Source of the DNA: Salinicola halimionae
Lineage (GTDB): Bacteria; Pseudomonadota; Gammaproteobacteria; Pseudomonadales; Halomonadaceae
Assembly: GCF_003206065.1 (NCBI RefSeq)
Contig: NZ_PZJQ01000002.1
Location: forward strand, 899,885-938,409
Length of the DNA: 38,525 bases
Direction of reading: 5' to 3'
Made by a program: the position numbers and the translations under genes
Shown here: positions 15,859 through 24,910 of the stretch, one piece after another
Numbering within the stretch: the stretch's first letter is position 1
Layout of the letters: each line of letters opens with the position of its first letter
The notes under the pieces: model-generated
Told to the model about the DNA's origin: nothing
The model's input: only the letters and a program-made list of their open reading frames with translations
The model's database searches: none

Positions 15859-17421
15859 ATGTCGCACGGTTATCTGCTGGGGCTCGATGGCGGTTCCAGC
15901 TCCACCAAGGCGGTGATCTTTGCTATCGACGGCGGCGTCGTCGGCATCGGGCGAGAAGATTCTCGGCTCGAGCACCCTCGAGCGCACTGGGTCGAACGCG
16001 ACATGAATGCCGCCTGGTCCAGTGCCGCCCGGGCGATACGCTCTGCGCTGACCAACGCCGGTTTGAAGGGCGGTGACATTCTGGCAGTGGGCGTCACCGG
16101 CCACGGCGACGGGCTCTATCCGCTCGATAGAGAGGGCGAACCGCTCGGTCATGCCATCACTTCTCTGGATAGCCGCGCGGCCGGTGTCGTCGAAGGCTGG
16201 TGCCGAGAAGGTGTGCGCGACGAGGCGCTGACCCGTATCGGTCAGATGCCCTTTGCGTTCTCGCCGGTAAGCTTGCTGGCGTGGATGCAGCAACATCAAC
16301 CCGAGCGCTATGCCGCATTGGGGTCAGTGCTGACGTGCAAGGACTGGCTGCGCTTCAAGTTGACCGGCGAGGTAGCCACCGACTTTACCGAAGCCAGCAC
16401 CGGCTACACCGACGTCAATACCCAGCGCTATAGCCGTGAGGCATTAATGATGCTGGGTATCGGCAGCATCTTCGAGACACTGCCGGACGTTCGCATGTCC
16501 GACGAGATTGCCGGGCGCGTCTGCGAGGCGGCCGCCCGCGCTACCGGGTTGACGGCGGGCACACCGGTGGCGACGGGGCTTCACGATGTCACGGCCAGTG
16601 CGGTGGGGTTGGGCAACATCGAAACGAATACGCTGACCATCGCAGCTGGCACCTTCAGCATCAACGAGGTCTTCTCCGACGCGCCCCAGCCCGACCCGCG
16701 CTGGGCGACGCGCAACGGGTTGCGCGCCGGTCAATGGCTCAACATGGCGATTTCGCCGGCTTCGTCGAGCAATCTCGAATGGTTTCATCGCCAGTGGGGG
16801 CAGGCCGATGACGGTGGTACCGGTGCTTTTCTCGACGATATGGAAGCCGCGCTCGACGCCGCGTTCCGGAGTTCGTCACGACTGGTCTATCATCCGTTTC
16901 TCTATGGCTCGCCCTATGATGAACCCGCCAGTGCTTGCCTTTTCGGCCTGCAGGGCTGGCATGATCGAGGCCACGTACTGCGCGCGATTCTGGAAGGCGT
17001 GGTGTTCAATCATCGCGTTCACGTCGATGCGTTGGCGTCGACTTTCAACATCGAGCGCGTGCGCATCACCGGCGGCGGCAGCCACTCGCCGCGGCTGGCC
17101 CAGCTGTTCGCCGATTCGCTGGGTCGGTCGCTGGAGACGTCCCGGATTCACGAGGCCGCGGCCTGGGGCGCCGCAATCTGCGCGGGGGTGTCCGCCGAAG
17201 TGTTTCCCTCGATCGAGTCAGCGGCTCAGCTTTGCGAGATCGATCACCACTACGTCCCGAACGCTCAGCGCCAGGCCGAGTGTCAGCAGGGCTTCGAGCG
17301 CTATCAACGGCTCGTCGAAGGGATGCGATCGTTGTGGGCGATGCTCGACGCCGAGGCAACGTCTTCGAATTCGTCCACTACCTCTACCGAATCCATGCCG
17401 CTACCGGGGGCCGCCCGATGA
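15859..17421 (+). CDS. FGGY-family carbohydrate/polyol kinase (EryA-like position)
   Basis: A 520-residue FGGY kinase, transferring phosphate from ATP to a polyol or ketose in the cytoplasm. The N-terminal ATP loop is GLDGGSSSTKAV (about 7-18); GVTGHGDGLYPLD and TCKDWLRFKLTGE match the blocks seen in erythritol kinase EryA and xylulokinases; the C-terminal ITGGGSHSPRLAQLFAD is the second FGGY signature. The ATG at 15859 follows AAGGAGG. The last 25 residues are a Ser/Thr-rich tail. The stop overlaps the next start as ATGA (17418-17421). In Brucella this position is EryA, phosphorylating erythritol; here the downstream aldolase leaves the substrate open (tetritol, pentitol or a ketose). Confidence 0.9.
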   Translation: MSHGYLLGLDGGSSSTKAVIFAIDGGVVGIGREDSRLEHPRAHWVERDMNAAWSSAARAIRSALTNAGLKGGDILAVGVTGHGDGLYPLDREGEPLGHAITSLDSRAAGVVEGWCREGVRDEALTRIGQMPFAFSPVSLLAWMQQHQPERYAALGSVLTCKDWLRFKLTGEVATDFTEASTGYTDVNTQRYSREALMMLGIGSIFETLPDVRMSDEIAGRVCEAAARATGLTAGTPVATGLHDVTASAVGLGNIETNTLTIAAGTFSINEVFSDAPQPDPRWATRNGLRAGQWLNMAISPASSSNLEWFHRQWGQADDGGTGAFLDDMEAALDAAFRSSSRLVYHPFLYGSPYDEPASACLFGLQGWHDRGHVLRAILEGVVFNHRVHVDALASTFNIERVRITGGGSHSPRLAQLFADSLGRSLETSRIHEAAAWGAAICAGVSAEVFPSIESAAQLCEIDHHYVPNAQRQAECQQGFERYQRLVEGMRSLWAMLDAEATSSNSSTTSTESMPLPGAAR

Positions 17422-19175
17422 CGCAACCTTTGAACCCACCACCGCTGAGTCGTCGGCAGACGCTGGCACGCTTACGGGCCGATCCTTCGGTGTCGGTATT
17501 GATCATCGGCGCTGGAATCAACGGCGCCGGCCTGTTTCGAGATCTGGCTCTACAGGGTATCGATGTCCTGATTGTCGACAAGCAGGACTTCTGTGCCGGC
17601 GCCAGCGCCGCGCCGTCGCGGTTGATTCATGGCGGCCTCAAATATCTGGAAACGGGGGAGTTCCGGTTGGTGGCGCAGTCGACCCGCGAGCGCAATCTGC
17701 TGTTGCGCAATGCGCCGCACGTGGTGCATCCGTTGCGCACGGCGATGCCGACGCACAGCTGGTTTGGCGGTATCTGGCCGTCGATTCAGCGTTTCTTTCG
17801 GCGGCCTGCGAAGATCGATGATCGTGGCATCCTGATCAGTGAACTGGGGCTGACGCTATATGACTTCTTCGGGCGTCATTTTCGCAGCATGCCGCGCCAT
17901 TCACTGACGCTGGGCCGCAGGGTGCATCAGTCGCTGCCGGATATTCGTCGCGATGTCCGCGCGCTGCACACTTATTACGACGCAGCGATCAGTCAGGCCG
18001 AGCGGCTGGGGTTCGAGTTGATCGACGATGGCTGCCGAACCCACCGCGGAGCGGTGGCCCTCAACCACGTCACCTTGACCAGCAGCGATGACGGGGCGGT
18101 GCATTTCGAGGATGAAGAGGGCAACGCGTTCATGGTGCGACCACAGATCATCGTCAACGCCGGCGGCGCCTGGATCGATGAGATCAACCGCGCGTTGGGG
18201 CGTGAAACACGGCATATCGGCGGCACCAAGGGCGGACATCTCATCGTCGATGTGCCGACCATTCGAAGCCAACTCGACGGTCGCATGATCTACTTCGGCA
18301 CCCCGGACGGACGCATCTGTCTGATCTATCCATTCATGAACCACGTGCTGGTCGGTGCCACCGATATTCGCTGTATCGACCCTGATCAGGCCATCTGCGA
18401 CGACGACGAGCGCGACTACATGCTCGAGGCGGTGCGCTATCTGTTCCCCGATGTGACGATCGACGCATCACAGGTGCGCTATCGCTATAGCGGGGTGCGC
18501 CCGCTGCCGCGCAGCGATGCCGCCGATCCGGGGCAGATCAGTCGTGATCATGCCATCGTCGAAGATCGCATCCAGGACTGGCCGGTGCTGTCGTTGATCG
18601 GCGGCAAATGGACCACCTTTCGGGGGTTCGCCGAGGAGGTCGCCGACGACGTCCTCGCGAGGCTCGGTCGACGACGCGAGATCGATACCCAGCAGCTGGC
18701 GATCGGCGGTGGACGTGATTATCCCCGTGATACGGCTGCGCGTGAGAGCTGGCTGGCTCGCGTCACCCCTCTTTGCGAGGGTGACCGCGGGCGCGCCATC
18801 ACGTTACTGGCGCGTTATGGAACGCGCGGAGAAGCCGTGGCACGTCACTGCGAACGGATCGCCGTCGACGGCATTTCTCGCCAGCGCCCGCTCGATTCAC
18901 TAGTCGGCTATCGTGAAGGGGAGATCGATTTCGTCTGCCGCTTCGAACGCGTGGAGCATCTGGCTGATGTACTGTTCCGGCGCTTGCCGATTGCACTTTC
19001 CGGCCAGCTCGACAGCGCGGTGATCGATGAGGTAGCCACGCTATGCGGTGCGGCCTTGGAGTGGTCGCTGGCGCGCCGCCGCACGGAGATCGAACAGGCT
19101 CGAGACATCGCCATGCGGGCGCATGGCGTGTCGCTGACACCGGCAGCGTCGTCTGCCCAGGAGACCTCGCCATGA
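17418..19175 (+). CDS. GlpD/EryB-like FAD-dependent polyol-phosphate dehydrogenase
   Basis: A 585-residue flavoprotein of the glycerol-3-phosphate dehydrogenase family. The FAD-binding motif is IIGAGINGAG (29-38); SRLIHGGLKYLETG, the second GlpD signature, follows near 72-85; IGGTKGGHLIVD, RYSGVRPL and LIGGKWTTFRG match substrate- and FAD-contacting blocks, and a C-terminal helical GlpD domain is present. EryB of Brucella, which oxidises L-erythritol 4-phosphate to 3-tetrulose 4-phosphate, belongs to this family. ATGA overlaps with both neighbours show strict co-translation in a kinase-dehydrogenase-aldolase operon. It is probably associated with the inner membrane and passes electrons to quinone. 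True glycerol 3-phosphate activity is less likely because glpF and glpK neighbours are absent and the partner kinase is not typical GlpK. Confidence 0.9.
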   Translation: MTQPLNPPPLSRRQTLARLRADPSVSVLIIGAGINGAGLFRDLALQGIDVLIVDKQDFCAGASAAPSRLIHGGLKYLETGEFRLVAQSTRERNLLLRNAPHVVHPLRTAMPTHSWFGGIWPSIQRFFRRPAKIDDRGILISELGLTLYDFFGRHFRSMPRHSLTLGRRVHQSLPDIRRDVRALHTYYDAAISQAERLGFELIDDGCRTHRGAVALNHVTLTSSDDGAVHFEDEEGNAFMVRPQIIVNAGGAWIDEINRALGRETRHIGGTKGGHLIVDVPTIRSQLDGRMIYFGTPDGRICLIYPFMNHVLVGATDIRCIDPDQAICDDDERDYMLEAVRYLFPDVTIDASQVRYRYSGVRPLPRSDAADPGQISRDHAIVEDRIQDWPVLSLIGGKWTTFRGFAEEVADDVLARLGRRREIDTQQLAIGGGRDYPRDTAARESWLARVTPLCEGDRGRAITLLARYGTRGEAVARHCERIAVDGISRQRPLDSLVGYREGEIDFVCRFERVEHLADVLFRRLPIALSGQLDSAVIDEVATLCGAALEWSLARRRTEIEQARDIAMRAHGVSLTPAASSAQETSP

Positions 19176-19975
19176 CGACCGTCTTTTCCTCCAGCGGGTT
19201 GCGCACCGGGCGTCTTTTTCGTCGCGAAACGCACTTGAGCTGCATGGTGGCTTTCGATCGGACGCTGCTGGCGGGCCCGGTCGCGCACGCGATCGACGCG
19301 CGCCGAACCTGTGAGTCCATCGTTGCGGCAAGACCGGAAGCGGTGCTGTTGTCGCCGGGCGTGCTCAAGTCCTGCGGGGATCTCTTCGCCGACAGTCAGG
19401 CGCCCAGAGTGGTGCTGAGAATCGATTACCCCATGGTGGGCGACTTTACCCTCGCCGGCGAGGAGTATCATCGCATGATCGCGACGCCGGCCCAGGCCCA
19501 GGCGATGGGGGCGGATGCGGTCGTGATGTGTCTGATCTCCGGTTACGACGACCCCAAGCGGGAGGCTGACAATCTCGAAGCCGTGGCGGAAACCGCACGT
19601 CAGTGTGAGGCGATCGGATTGCCGTTGATCGTCGAAGCCGTGGTGTGGGGGAGCCGAGAGGGCGGTCGCCTCGATGCCGAGCGGATCGCGCGAGTCGCGA
19701 GGATCGCCGCCGAGCTGGGCGCCGATCTGATCAAGGCGCAATACACCGATGATCCCAAGGACATGCTGGCGCTCGTGCAGAGCTGTCCGGTCCCTGTGCT
19801 CGTGCTGGGTGGCGCCGCGATGAACGATGACGAGGCGTTGGCGCGTTTTACCCGGGATGCACTGGATCATGGGGCTCGAGGCGTGATCTTCGGGCGCAAT
19901 GCCTGGCAGCGGGAAAGCGCGACCGAAGGCATCGAACGACTGACGCGTATCGTGCACGGCGGATCTCCCAAGTGA
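19172..19975 (+). CDS. DhnA/FbaB-type class I aldolase
   Basis: A 267-residue TIM-barrel protein of the DeoC/LsrF/DhnA class I aldolase group. The Schiff-base lysine is Lys188 in GADLIKAQY, followed by CPVPVLVLGG (phosphate-binding strand). LIVEAVVWG (152-160), GADAVVMCLISG (113-124), GARGVIFGRN near the end and CMVAFDR (24-30, where relatives have DHG) complete the usual pattern. Such enzymes make or cleave carbon-carbon bonds, commonly yielding dihydroxyacetone phosphate. The start overlaps the dehydrogenase stop (ATGA at 19172-19175). It replaces EryC, the xylose-isomerase-like racemase of Brucella. With a 2-keto 1-phosphate as substrate it would give DHAP and an aldehyde: formaldehyde from a tetrulose, glycolaldehyde from a pentulose, glyceraldehyde from a hexulose. 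The actual reaction is unknown. Confidence 0.85.
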   Translation: MTTVFSSSGLRTGRLFRRETHLSCMVAFDRTLLAGPVAHAIDARRTCESIVAARPEAVLLSPGVLKSCGDLFADSQAPRVVLRIDYPMVGDFTLAGEEYHRMIATPAQAQAMGADAVVMCLISGYDDPKREADNLEAVAETARQCEAIGLPLIVEAVVWGSREGGRLDAERIARVARIAAELGADLIKAQYTDDPKDMLALVQSCPVPVLVLGGAAMNDDEALARFTRDALDHGARGVIFGRNAWQRESATEGIERLTRIVHGGSPK

Positions 19976-20189
19976 TGCTACGATCGCCTCCCGAAAGGCA
20001 ATGTCGCAGTGTTAAAGGATAGGCAGCTAGCTTCTCTGTGTGTAAACTTTTGACCCCCTGTACCGGCGCGTTCGGAACAGCGATGTCGTGCGTCGTTTCA
20101 CCCGTCCTTCCGACCGACGGCGCTGCGTTTTTGTCTGACGGGCCGTACTTGCGGACCGCAACCAGTGAACGAAGGGATCTCCGTACGCC

Positions 20190-21410
20190 ATGAGCGAATA
20201 CTCTCTGTTTACCTCCGAATCCGTGTCTGAAGGCCACCCGGACAAGATCGCCGACCAGATCTCCGATGCCGTTCTGGACGCCATTATCGCGCGCGACAAG
20301 CAGGCTCGCGTGGCCTGCGAAACGTTGGTCAAGACCGGCGTGGCCATCGTTGCCGGTGAAATATCCACCACCGCCTGGGTCGATCTGGAAGAGCTGGTGC
20401 GCAAGGTGATCATGGATATCGGCTATACCTCGTCGGAAGTCGGCTTCGACGGTGAAACCTGTGGCGTGATCAACCTGATCGGCAAGCAGAGTGTCGATAT
20501 CGCCCAGGGCGTCGATCGCAGCAAGCCCGAAGACCAGGGCGCGGGCGATCAGGGCCTGATGTTCGGCTATGCCACCAACGAGACCGAATCGTTGATGCCG
20601 GCACCGATCCACTATTCGCATCGTCTGGTCGAGCGTCAGGCGGAACTGCGCAAGAACGGCACGCTCTCCTGGCTGCGTCCGGACGCCAAGAGCCAGATCA
20701 CCTTCAGCTATGACGACGACGGCAAGCCCAATGGCGTCGACGCCGTGGTGCTGTCGACCCAGCACGATCCCGACATCTCCCAGGAGGATCTGCGCAAGGC
20801 GGTCGAGGATCTGATCATTCGCGACGTTTTGCCAGCGAAGTGGATTCACGACAACACCCGCTTCCACATCAATCCCACCGGCAAGTTCGTGATCGGCGGC
20901 CCGGTGGGCGATTGCGGTCTGACCGGGCGCAAGATCATCGTCGATACCTACGGCGGCATGGCGCGCCACGGCGGTGGGGCGTTTTCGGGCAAGGATCCGT
21001 CCAAGGTCGATCGCAGCGCCGCCTATGCCGGGCGCTACGTGGCCAAAAACATCGTCGCCTCGGGGCTCGCAGACAAGTGCGAGATTCAGGTTTCCTATGC
21101 CATCGGTGTCGCCGAGCCGACCTCGGTCTCGATCAATACCTTCGGCACCGCCAAGATCAGTGAGGCGAAGATCATCGAGCTGGTGCGCGAGCATTTCGAC
21201 CTGCGCCCTCATGCGATCACGCGCATGCTCGATCTGCTCCACCCGATGTATCAGCTCACCGCGTCCTATGGCCACTTCGGGCGCGATCCGTTCGAGTCCA
21301 GTTACACCTGGACCGACGTCAACGGCGAAACCCAGACCGAGACCTTCACTGCGTTTCCCTGGGAGAAGACGGACAGAGCCGAGACTCTGAAGGCCGCTGG
21401 CGGGCTTTGA
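20190..21410 (+). CDS. metK: S-adenosylmethionine synthetase
   Basis: A 406-residue MetK, making S-adenosylmethionine from methionine and ATP. Motifs are [20 protein letters not shown] near the N-terminus (metal- and ATP-binding His and Asp), [34 protein letters not shown], the phosphate loop, and [17 protein letters not shown] near the C-terminus. The ATG at 20190 has only a weak ribosome site, but the conserved N-terminus fixes it. The 214 bases upstream, from the aldolase stop, show no recognisable SAM riboswitch or MetJ box. Household gene marking the right boundary of the polyol island. Confidence 0.98.
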   Translation: MSEYSLFTSESVSEGHPDKIADQISDAVLDAIIARDKQARVACETLVKTGVAIVAGEISTTAWVDLEELVRKVIMDIGYTSSEVGFDGETCGVINLIGKQSVDIAQGVDRSKPEDQGAGDQGLMFGYATNETESLMPAPIHYSHRLVERQAELRKNGTLSWLRPDAKSQITFSYDDDGKPNGVDAVVLSTQHDPDISQEDLRKAVEDLIIRDVLPAKWIHDNTRFHINPTGKFVIGGPVGDCGLTGRKIIVDTYGGMARHGGGAFSGKDPSKVDRSAAYAGRYVAKNIVASGLADKCEIQVSYAIGVAEPTSVSINTFGTAKISEAKIIELVREHFDLRPHAITRMLDLLHPMYQLTASYGHFGRDPFESSYTWTDVNGETQTETFTAFPWEKTDRAETLKAAGGL

Positions 21411-21436
21411 GATCCAATTTGGCAGCTGGACGATAG

Positions 21437-21464
21437 CGGACCCGAAATCGGGTCCGTTTTTTTT
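21437..21464 (+). terminator. Intrinsic terminator of metK
   Basis: CGGACCCGA (21437-21445) pairs with TCGGGTCCG (21448-21456), followed by eight T residues (21457-21464). It starts 27 bases after the stop codon. Confidence 0.95.
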
Positions 21465-21606
21465 GGCATGTCCTCAGCAGGATCAACCCGCATCATGGTG
21501 ATCGTCGCTCCAAGCCTCTATCGTTAAATGATGAAACAGCCGTTCCATGACGGCGCAACAGGTACACCGACCATTGCCACGACTGGCAACGACAGGAACG
21601 GAACCC

Positions 21607-22854
21607 ATGCTGGACATCGCAGCAGTCTTCATCACGATCACCGCGCTGTTCGCGTGGTTCAACTATCGGTTCATCAAGCTGCCGGCGACGATCGGCGTGA
21701 TGTTCATCTCGCTGTTGGCGTCCGTGTTATTGATCGTCCTGAGCCATGCCGGTTTCGATGCGATAACCGATTGGGCCGAAACTTGGCTGGGGCAGATAAA
21801 CTTCAACGCCTTGTTGATGGACGGAATGCTGTCGTTTTTGCTGTTCGCGGGCGCTTTGCACGTCGATATCACCCAACTGAAACGCTACCGCTATTCGATC
21901 GGTTTTCTCGCCACCATCGGTGTGGTGATCTCGACGGTGGCGGTCGGCAGCGCCGCCTGGTGGCTCTTTCGGACTTTCCATATCGATGTCCCCTATCTCT
22001 ATTGCCTGGTTTTCGGCGCATTGATCGCGCCGACCGATCCCATTGCAGTACTCGGCATCATGCGCAGTGCGGGGGCGCCCGAAGACATGGAGATCAAGAT
22101 CGTTGGCGAGTCGCTGTTCAATGACGGTGTGGCAGTGGTGGTGTTCACCATGTTGCTGGGAGCCGCGACCGCCACCGAAGCTTTGACGGTCGCGCATTCC
22201 GCGACGCTGTTCGTGGAAGAGGCCGGAGGCGGCATTCTGCTGGGTCTGGTCATGGGATATATAGCCTACTGGTTGATGAAAAGCATCGACCAGTATCAGA
22301 TCGAGGTGCTGGTAAGTCTCGCCCTGGTGCTCGGTGGTTATACGCTGGCGACGCATCTGCATGTCTCGGGACCCATCGCGATGGTCATTGCCGGATTGTT
22401 CATCGGCAACCGCGGTCGCGAGCATGCCATGTCGGATACGACGCGCCGCTATGTTGACGGCTTCTGGGAGCTCATCGACGAAATTCTCAACGCGGTGCTG
22501 TTCGTGCTGATCGGTCTCGAGCTGCTGGTGATTCCTTTCGAATGGTCGTATTTGATCGTGGCGGGGCCGGTGATCGTGGTAATCCTGGCGACGCGCTTGA
22601 TCACCATCGGCGTACCATTGATGACACTGAAGCGTTGGACTCACTATCGCCCCGGTACTACGCAAGTCCTCACCTGGGGTGGATTGCGTGGTGGCATCTC
22701 GGTGGCGCTGGCGTTGGGCCTGCCCGAAAGCGACTATCGCAATACCATCGTGATGGTGACTTATATCATCGTGCTGTTTTCGATTCTGGTGCAGGGTCTG
22801 ACCGTGGGTCGAGTGGTCCAGCGCGTGCTTTCTCGCAGCAATAACCGAGATTAG
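21607..22854 (+). CDS. CPA1-family Na+(K+)/H+ antiporter (NhaP-like)
   Basis: A 415-residue inner-membrane antiporter with about 12 hydrophobic segments. Diagnostic blocks are FGALIAPTDPIAVLG, the ion-binding LFNDGVAVV with the Asn-Asp pair, and LTWGGLRGGISVALALGLPES. It exchanges cytoplasmic Na+ or K+ for external protons, which suits a halophile. It ends soon after the last membrane segment and lacks the C-terminal cytoplasmic domain of longer NhaP2-type proteins. I chose the ATG at 21607, after AGGAACGG, giving the usual N-terminus; an in-frame ATG at 21547 adds 20 unconserved residues. It stands alone. Confidence 0.92.
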   Translation: MLDIAAVFITITALFAWFNYRFIKLPATIGVMFISLLASVLLIVLSHAGFDAITDWAETWLGQINFNALLMDGMLSFLLFAGALHVDITQLKRYRYSIGFLATIGVVISTVAVGSAAWWLFRTFHIDVPYLYCLVFGALIAPTDPIAVLGIMRSAGAPEDMEIKIVGESLFNDGVAVVVFTMLLGAATATEALTVAHSATLFVEEAGGGILLGLVMGYIAYWLMKSIDQYQIEVLVSLALVLGGYTLATHLHVSGPIAMVIAGLFIGNRGREHAMSDTTRRYVDGFWELIDEILNAVLFVLIGLELLVIPFEWSYLIVAGPVIVVILATRLITIGVPLMTLKRWTHYRPGTTQVLTWGGLRGGISVALALGLPESDYRNTIVMVTYIIVLFSILVQGLTVGRVVQRVLSRSNNRD

Positions 22855-22978
22855 ACTTTAGTGGCAGTTGGCGGCTCGGGCATGGTATCGCCGCCGGGCG
22901 TTCCTTACTCTTGTGCCATGATGCTGTGTATTTTCTTCGGCCAGATGGGTCGATGACGTTCAAACGACGGGGTGAACC

Positions 22979-24322
22979 ATGATGTTACGCACAGGGATGC
23001 TGGTCGCAGCGCTGGGCCTTTCCGGCGCATTGCTGGCAGGTTGCGGTGATGACGGTGACGACCAGGCGAAAGAGGAAACGTCGCAGTCGTCGTCCCAGCA
23101 GGAGGCCCAGTCCGCCAGCTCTGGTTCCGATTCACAGGACATGGCGTCTTCCGAAACTGCAGACAGTCAGGGTAGTGAAAAGAATGCCAGCGAAGGCGGC
23201 GGTGATCCGGTCAACCTGATCTTCGGTACCGGTGGCACCGGTGGCAGCTACTATCCGATCGGCGGCGCGCTGAAGGGCGTGTTCGAGAAGAGCGATCTGG
23301 TCGACGGGGTGCAGGTCGTTTCCACCGGCGCTTCCGTGCAGAACATCAACAATATCAAAGATGGTTTGAATCAGGTCGCTATCGTGATGAGCGACGTTGC
23401 CTATGACGCCGTCAAAGGCCAGAACCAGTTCGAGGGTCAGCCTGCCGACATCGAGACCATCGCCGGCATGTACCCCAATGTGGTGCAGGTCGTCGCCACT
23501 GCCGACAGCGATATCCACAGCATTGCCGATCTGAAAGGCAAGCGCGTTGGTGTCGGCAAGGTGGGCTCCGGGGTCGAGCAGAGCGCCGCCAAGGTGCTGG
23601 AATCCGCCAATCTGAGCTATGACGATCTCGCCCAGGTCAGCCATACCGGCTACGCCGACAGCGTGACCGAGATGAGCAATGGCAACCTCGATGCCGCTTT
23701 CTTCACCTCGGGTGTGCCCAACTCCAGCATTACCGGGCTGATGCAGAGCACTGACGTGACTTTCGTGCCGGTTGAGGGTGATGTCGCTTCCACGCTGCTG
23801 GAAAAATACCCCTACTACGAGAATTACGAGATTCCGGCCGGTGCCCCGGAGCGTTACAACCTGGGTGACGCGGTGGATACGGTGGCAATCCGCAACATCA
23901 TGATCGTGCCGTCCTCCATGCGTGACGATGTGGCTGAGGATCTGGCCAAGCGTTTCCACGACTATCTGGAATCCGACAACGTCTCTGTCGGCGCGCTCAA
24001 GCAATTCGACCCCGCCACCATGGACAAGAACCTGGTCGTGCCGGTCCATCCGGGCGCCGAAGCCTTTTACGAGACGCTTTCCTCTTCCGACGATGCAGCG
24101 ACTGATGGTGATGCCGCGAATGCCGGAGATGACAGCGATCTGTCGGAAGACACGGCTTCCATGCCGGCCAATGAGCAGGCGGCTACGACCGAAGCGGATG
24201 GCGCAGAGGCCAAACCGGCCAAGCAGACCAGTGCCGAGACGCCGAAGGACAACGCCGAGCCTACCCAGAACAGCGACACCAGCGGCGGCGAAAATGCTCA
24301 GGACAAGGAACCCCAGTCCTGA
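22979..24322 (+). CDS. TAXI-family TRAP transporter solute-binding lipoprotein with acidic tails
   Basis: A 447-residue exported protein. A lipoprotein signal ends in LLAGC (Cys22). Residues 23-75 are a low-complexity Ser/Gln/Glu/Asp linker. The TAXI binding domain runs from about 78 to 362, with LIFGTGGTGGSYYPIGG, DLKGKRVGVGKVGSGVE and DAAFFTSGVPN. About 85 more residues at the C-terminus are again acidic, Ala/Thr/Asp rich and without obvious fold. The usual family length is near 320, so both tails are extra. TAXI proteins deliver solutes, such as glutamate or other carboxylates, to a fused TRAP permease, here encoded at 24911. The ATG at 22979 follows GGGGTGA. Confidence 0.93.
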   Translation: MMLRTGMLVAALGLSGALLAGCGDDGDDQAKEETSQSSSQQEAQSASSGSDSQDMASSETADSQGSEKNASEGGGDPVNLIFGTGGTGGSYYPIGGALKGVFEKSDLVDGVQVVSTGASVQNINNIKDGLNQVAIVMSDVAYDAVKGQNQFEGQPADIETIAGMYPNVVQVVATADSDIHSIADLKGKRVGVGKVGSGVEQSAAKVLESANLSYDDLAQVSHTGYADSVTEMSNGNLDAAFFTSGVPNSSITGLMQSTDVTFVPVEGDVASTLLEKYPYYENYEIPAGAPERYNLGDAVDTVAIRNIMIVPSSMRDDVAEDLAKRFHDYLESDNVSVGALKQFDPATMDKNLVVPVHPGAEAFYETLSSSDDAATDGDAANAGDDSDLSEDTASMPANEQAATTEADGAEAKPAKQTSAETPKDNAEPTQNSDTSGGENAQDKEPQS

Positions 24323-24388
24323 ATGAGGGGTGGTCGTGGCTAGTCGGTCATGACGCAACGTCATGATGAGCGACCGTGATCAGCAGCC

Positions 24389-24886
24389 ATGACACGTAAA
24401 ATCTGGGTGAGTCTTGTTGCGGTGGTGATCCTTGTGATCGCCACCGCTGCGTATCCGCTACCGTGGCTGGTCATTCGTGACGGGCCGCAGTGGCGGTTCG
24501 CCTTTCCGGGGTGGCAAGGGACAACCTTCACGCTGCGCTGGATGCACTCGGTCGAGAAAGAAGATTGGGAGGAGTGGTTCGCGGTAACTGCGGATGATGC
24601 CATCGAGATCACCGGAACACGCTTCAAGACCTTCGGCGCCGGCGCCCCATCGCACGCGGGCACCGAAACGCATCTCGAGGACGGCTGGGTGGTGATGACC
24701 GGAATCGATCGCGTGGTCGATCCGTTGGCGGTTCAGGCGGCGGTGGAGGAACACTACCGCTTGATCTTCGCGGGTCATACCGTGCCCCTGGCGCGTGGCG
24801 ATCCTCCCAGAATACTGACCTTTTCCATACTCAGGGTGCCGCTGTGGCAAGTCTTGCCGGCACTGGTGCGACCCTGGTTGTCATAG
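24389..24886 (+). CDS. DUF1850 protein, TRAP-TAXI associated
   Basis: A 165-residue protein with an N-terminal membrane anchor or signal segment (residues 5-26). It carries the DUF1850 hallmark: LRWMHSVEKEDWEEWF near residues 49-64 and TRFKTFGAGAPSHAG near 77-91. The function is unknown, but the family typically lies between a TAXI binding protein and the fused TRAP permease, exactly as here: 66 bases after the former and 24 before the latter. A role as a periplasmic or membrane accessory of the transporter is inferred from this linkage. The ATG at 24389 has a weak ribosome site. Confidence 0.85.
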   Translation: MTRKIWVSLVAVVILVIATAAYPLPWLVIRDGPQWRFAFPGWQGTTFTLRWMHSVEKEDWEEWFAVTADDAIEITGTRFKTFGAGAPSHAGTETHLEDGWVVMTGIDRVVDPLAVQAAVEEHYRLIFAGHTVPLARGDPPRILTFSILRVPLWQVLPALVRPWLS

Positions 24887-24910
24887 ATCCCCGCCTGGCG
24901 AGGAAGCCAT

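Noticed and set aside
19976-20189. Possible SAM riboswitch or MetJ boxes before metK
   Set aside because: I looked for the conserved blocks of SAM riboswitch classes and for AGACGTCT repeats and saw none.
19848-21275. Long minus-strand reading frame opposite metK
   Set aside because: It mirrors metK codon by codon, crosses into the aldolase gene and shows no family motif; metK is certain.
23132-24364. Minus-strand reading frame opposite the TAXI binding protein
   Set aside because: The plus-strand product has a lipobox and clear TAXI motifs; the antisense frame has none.
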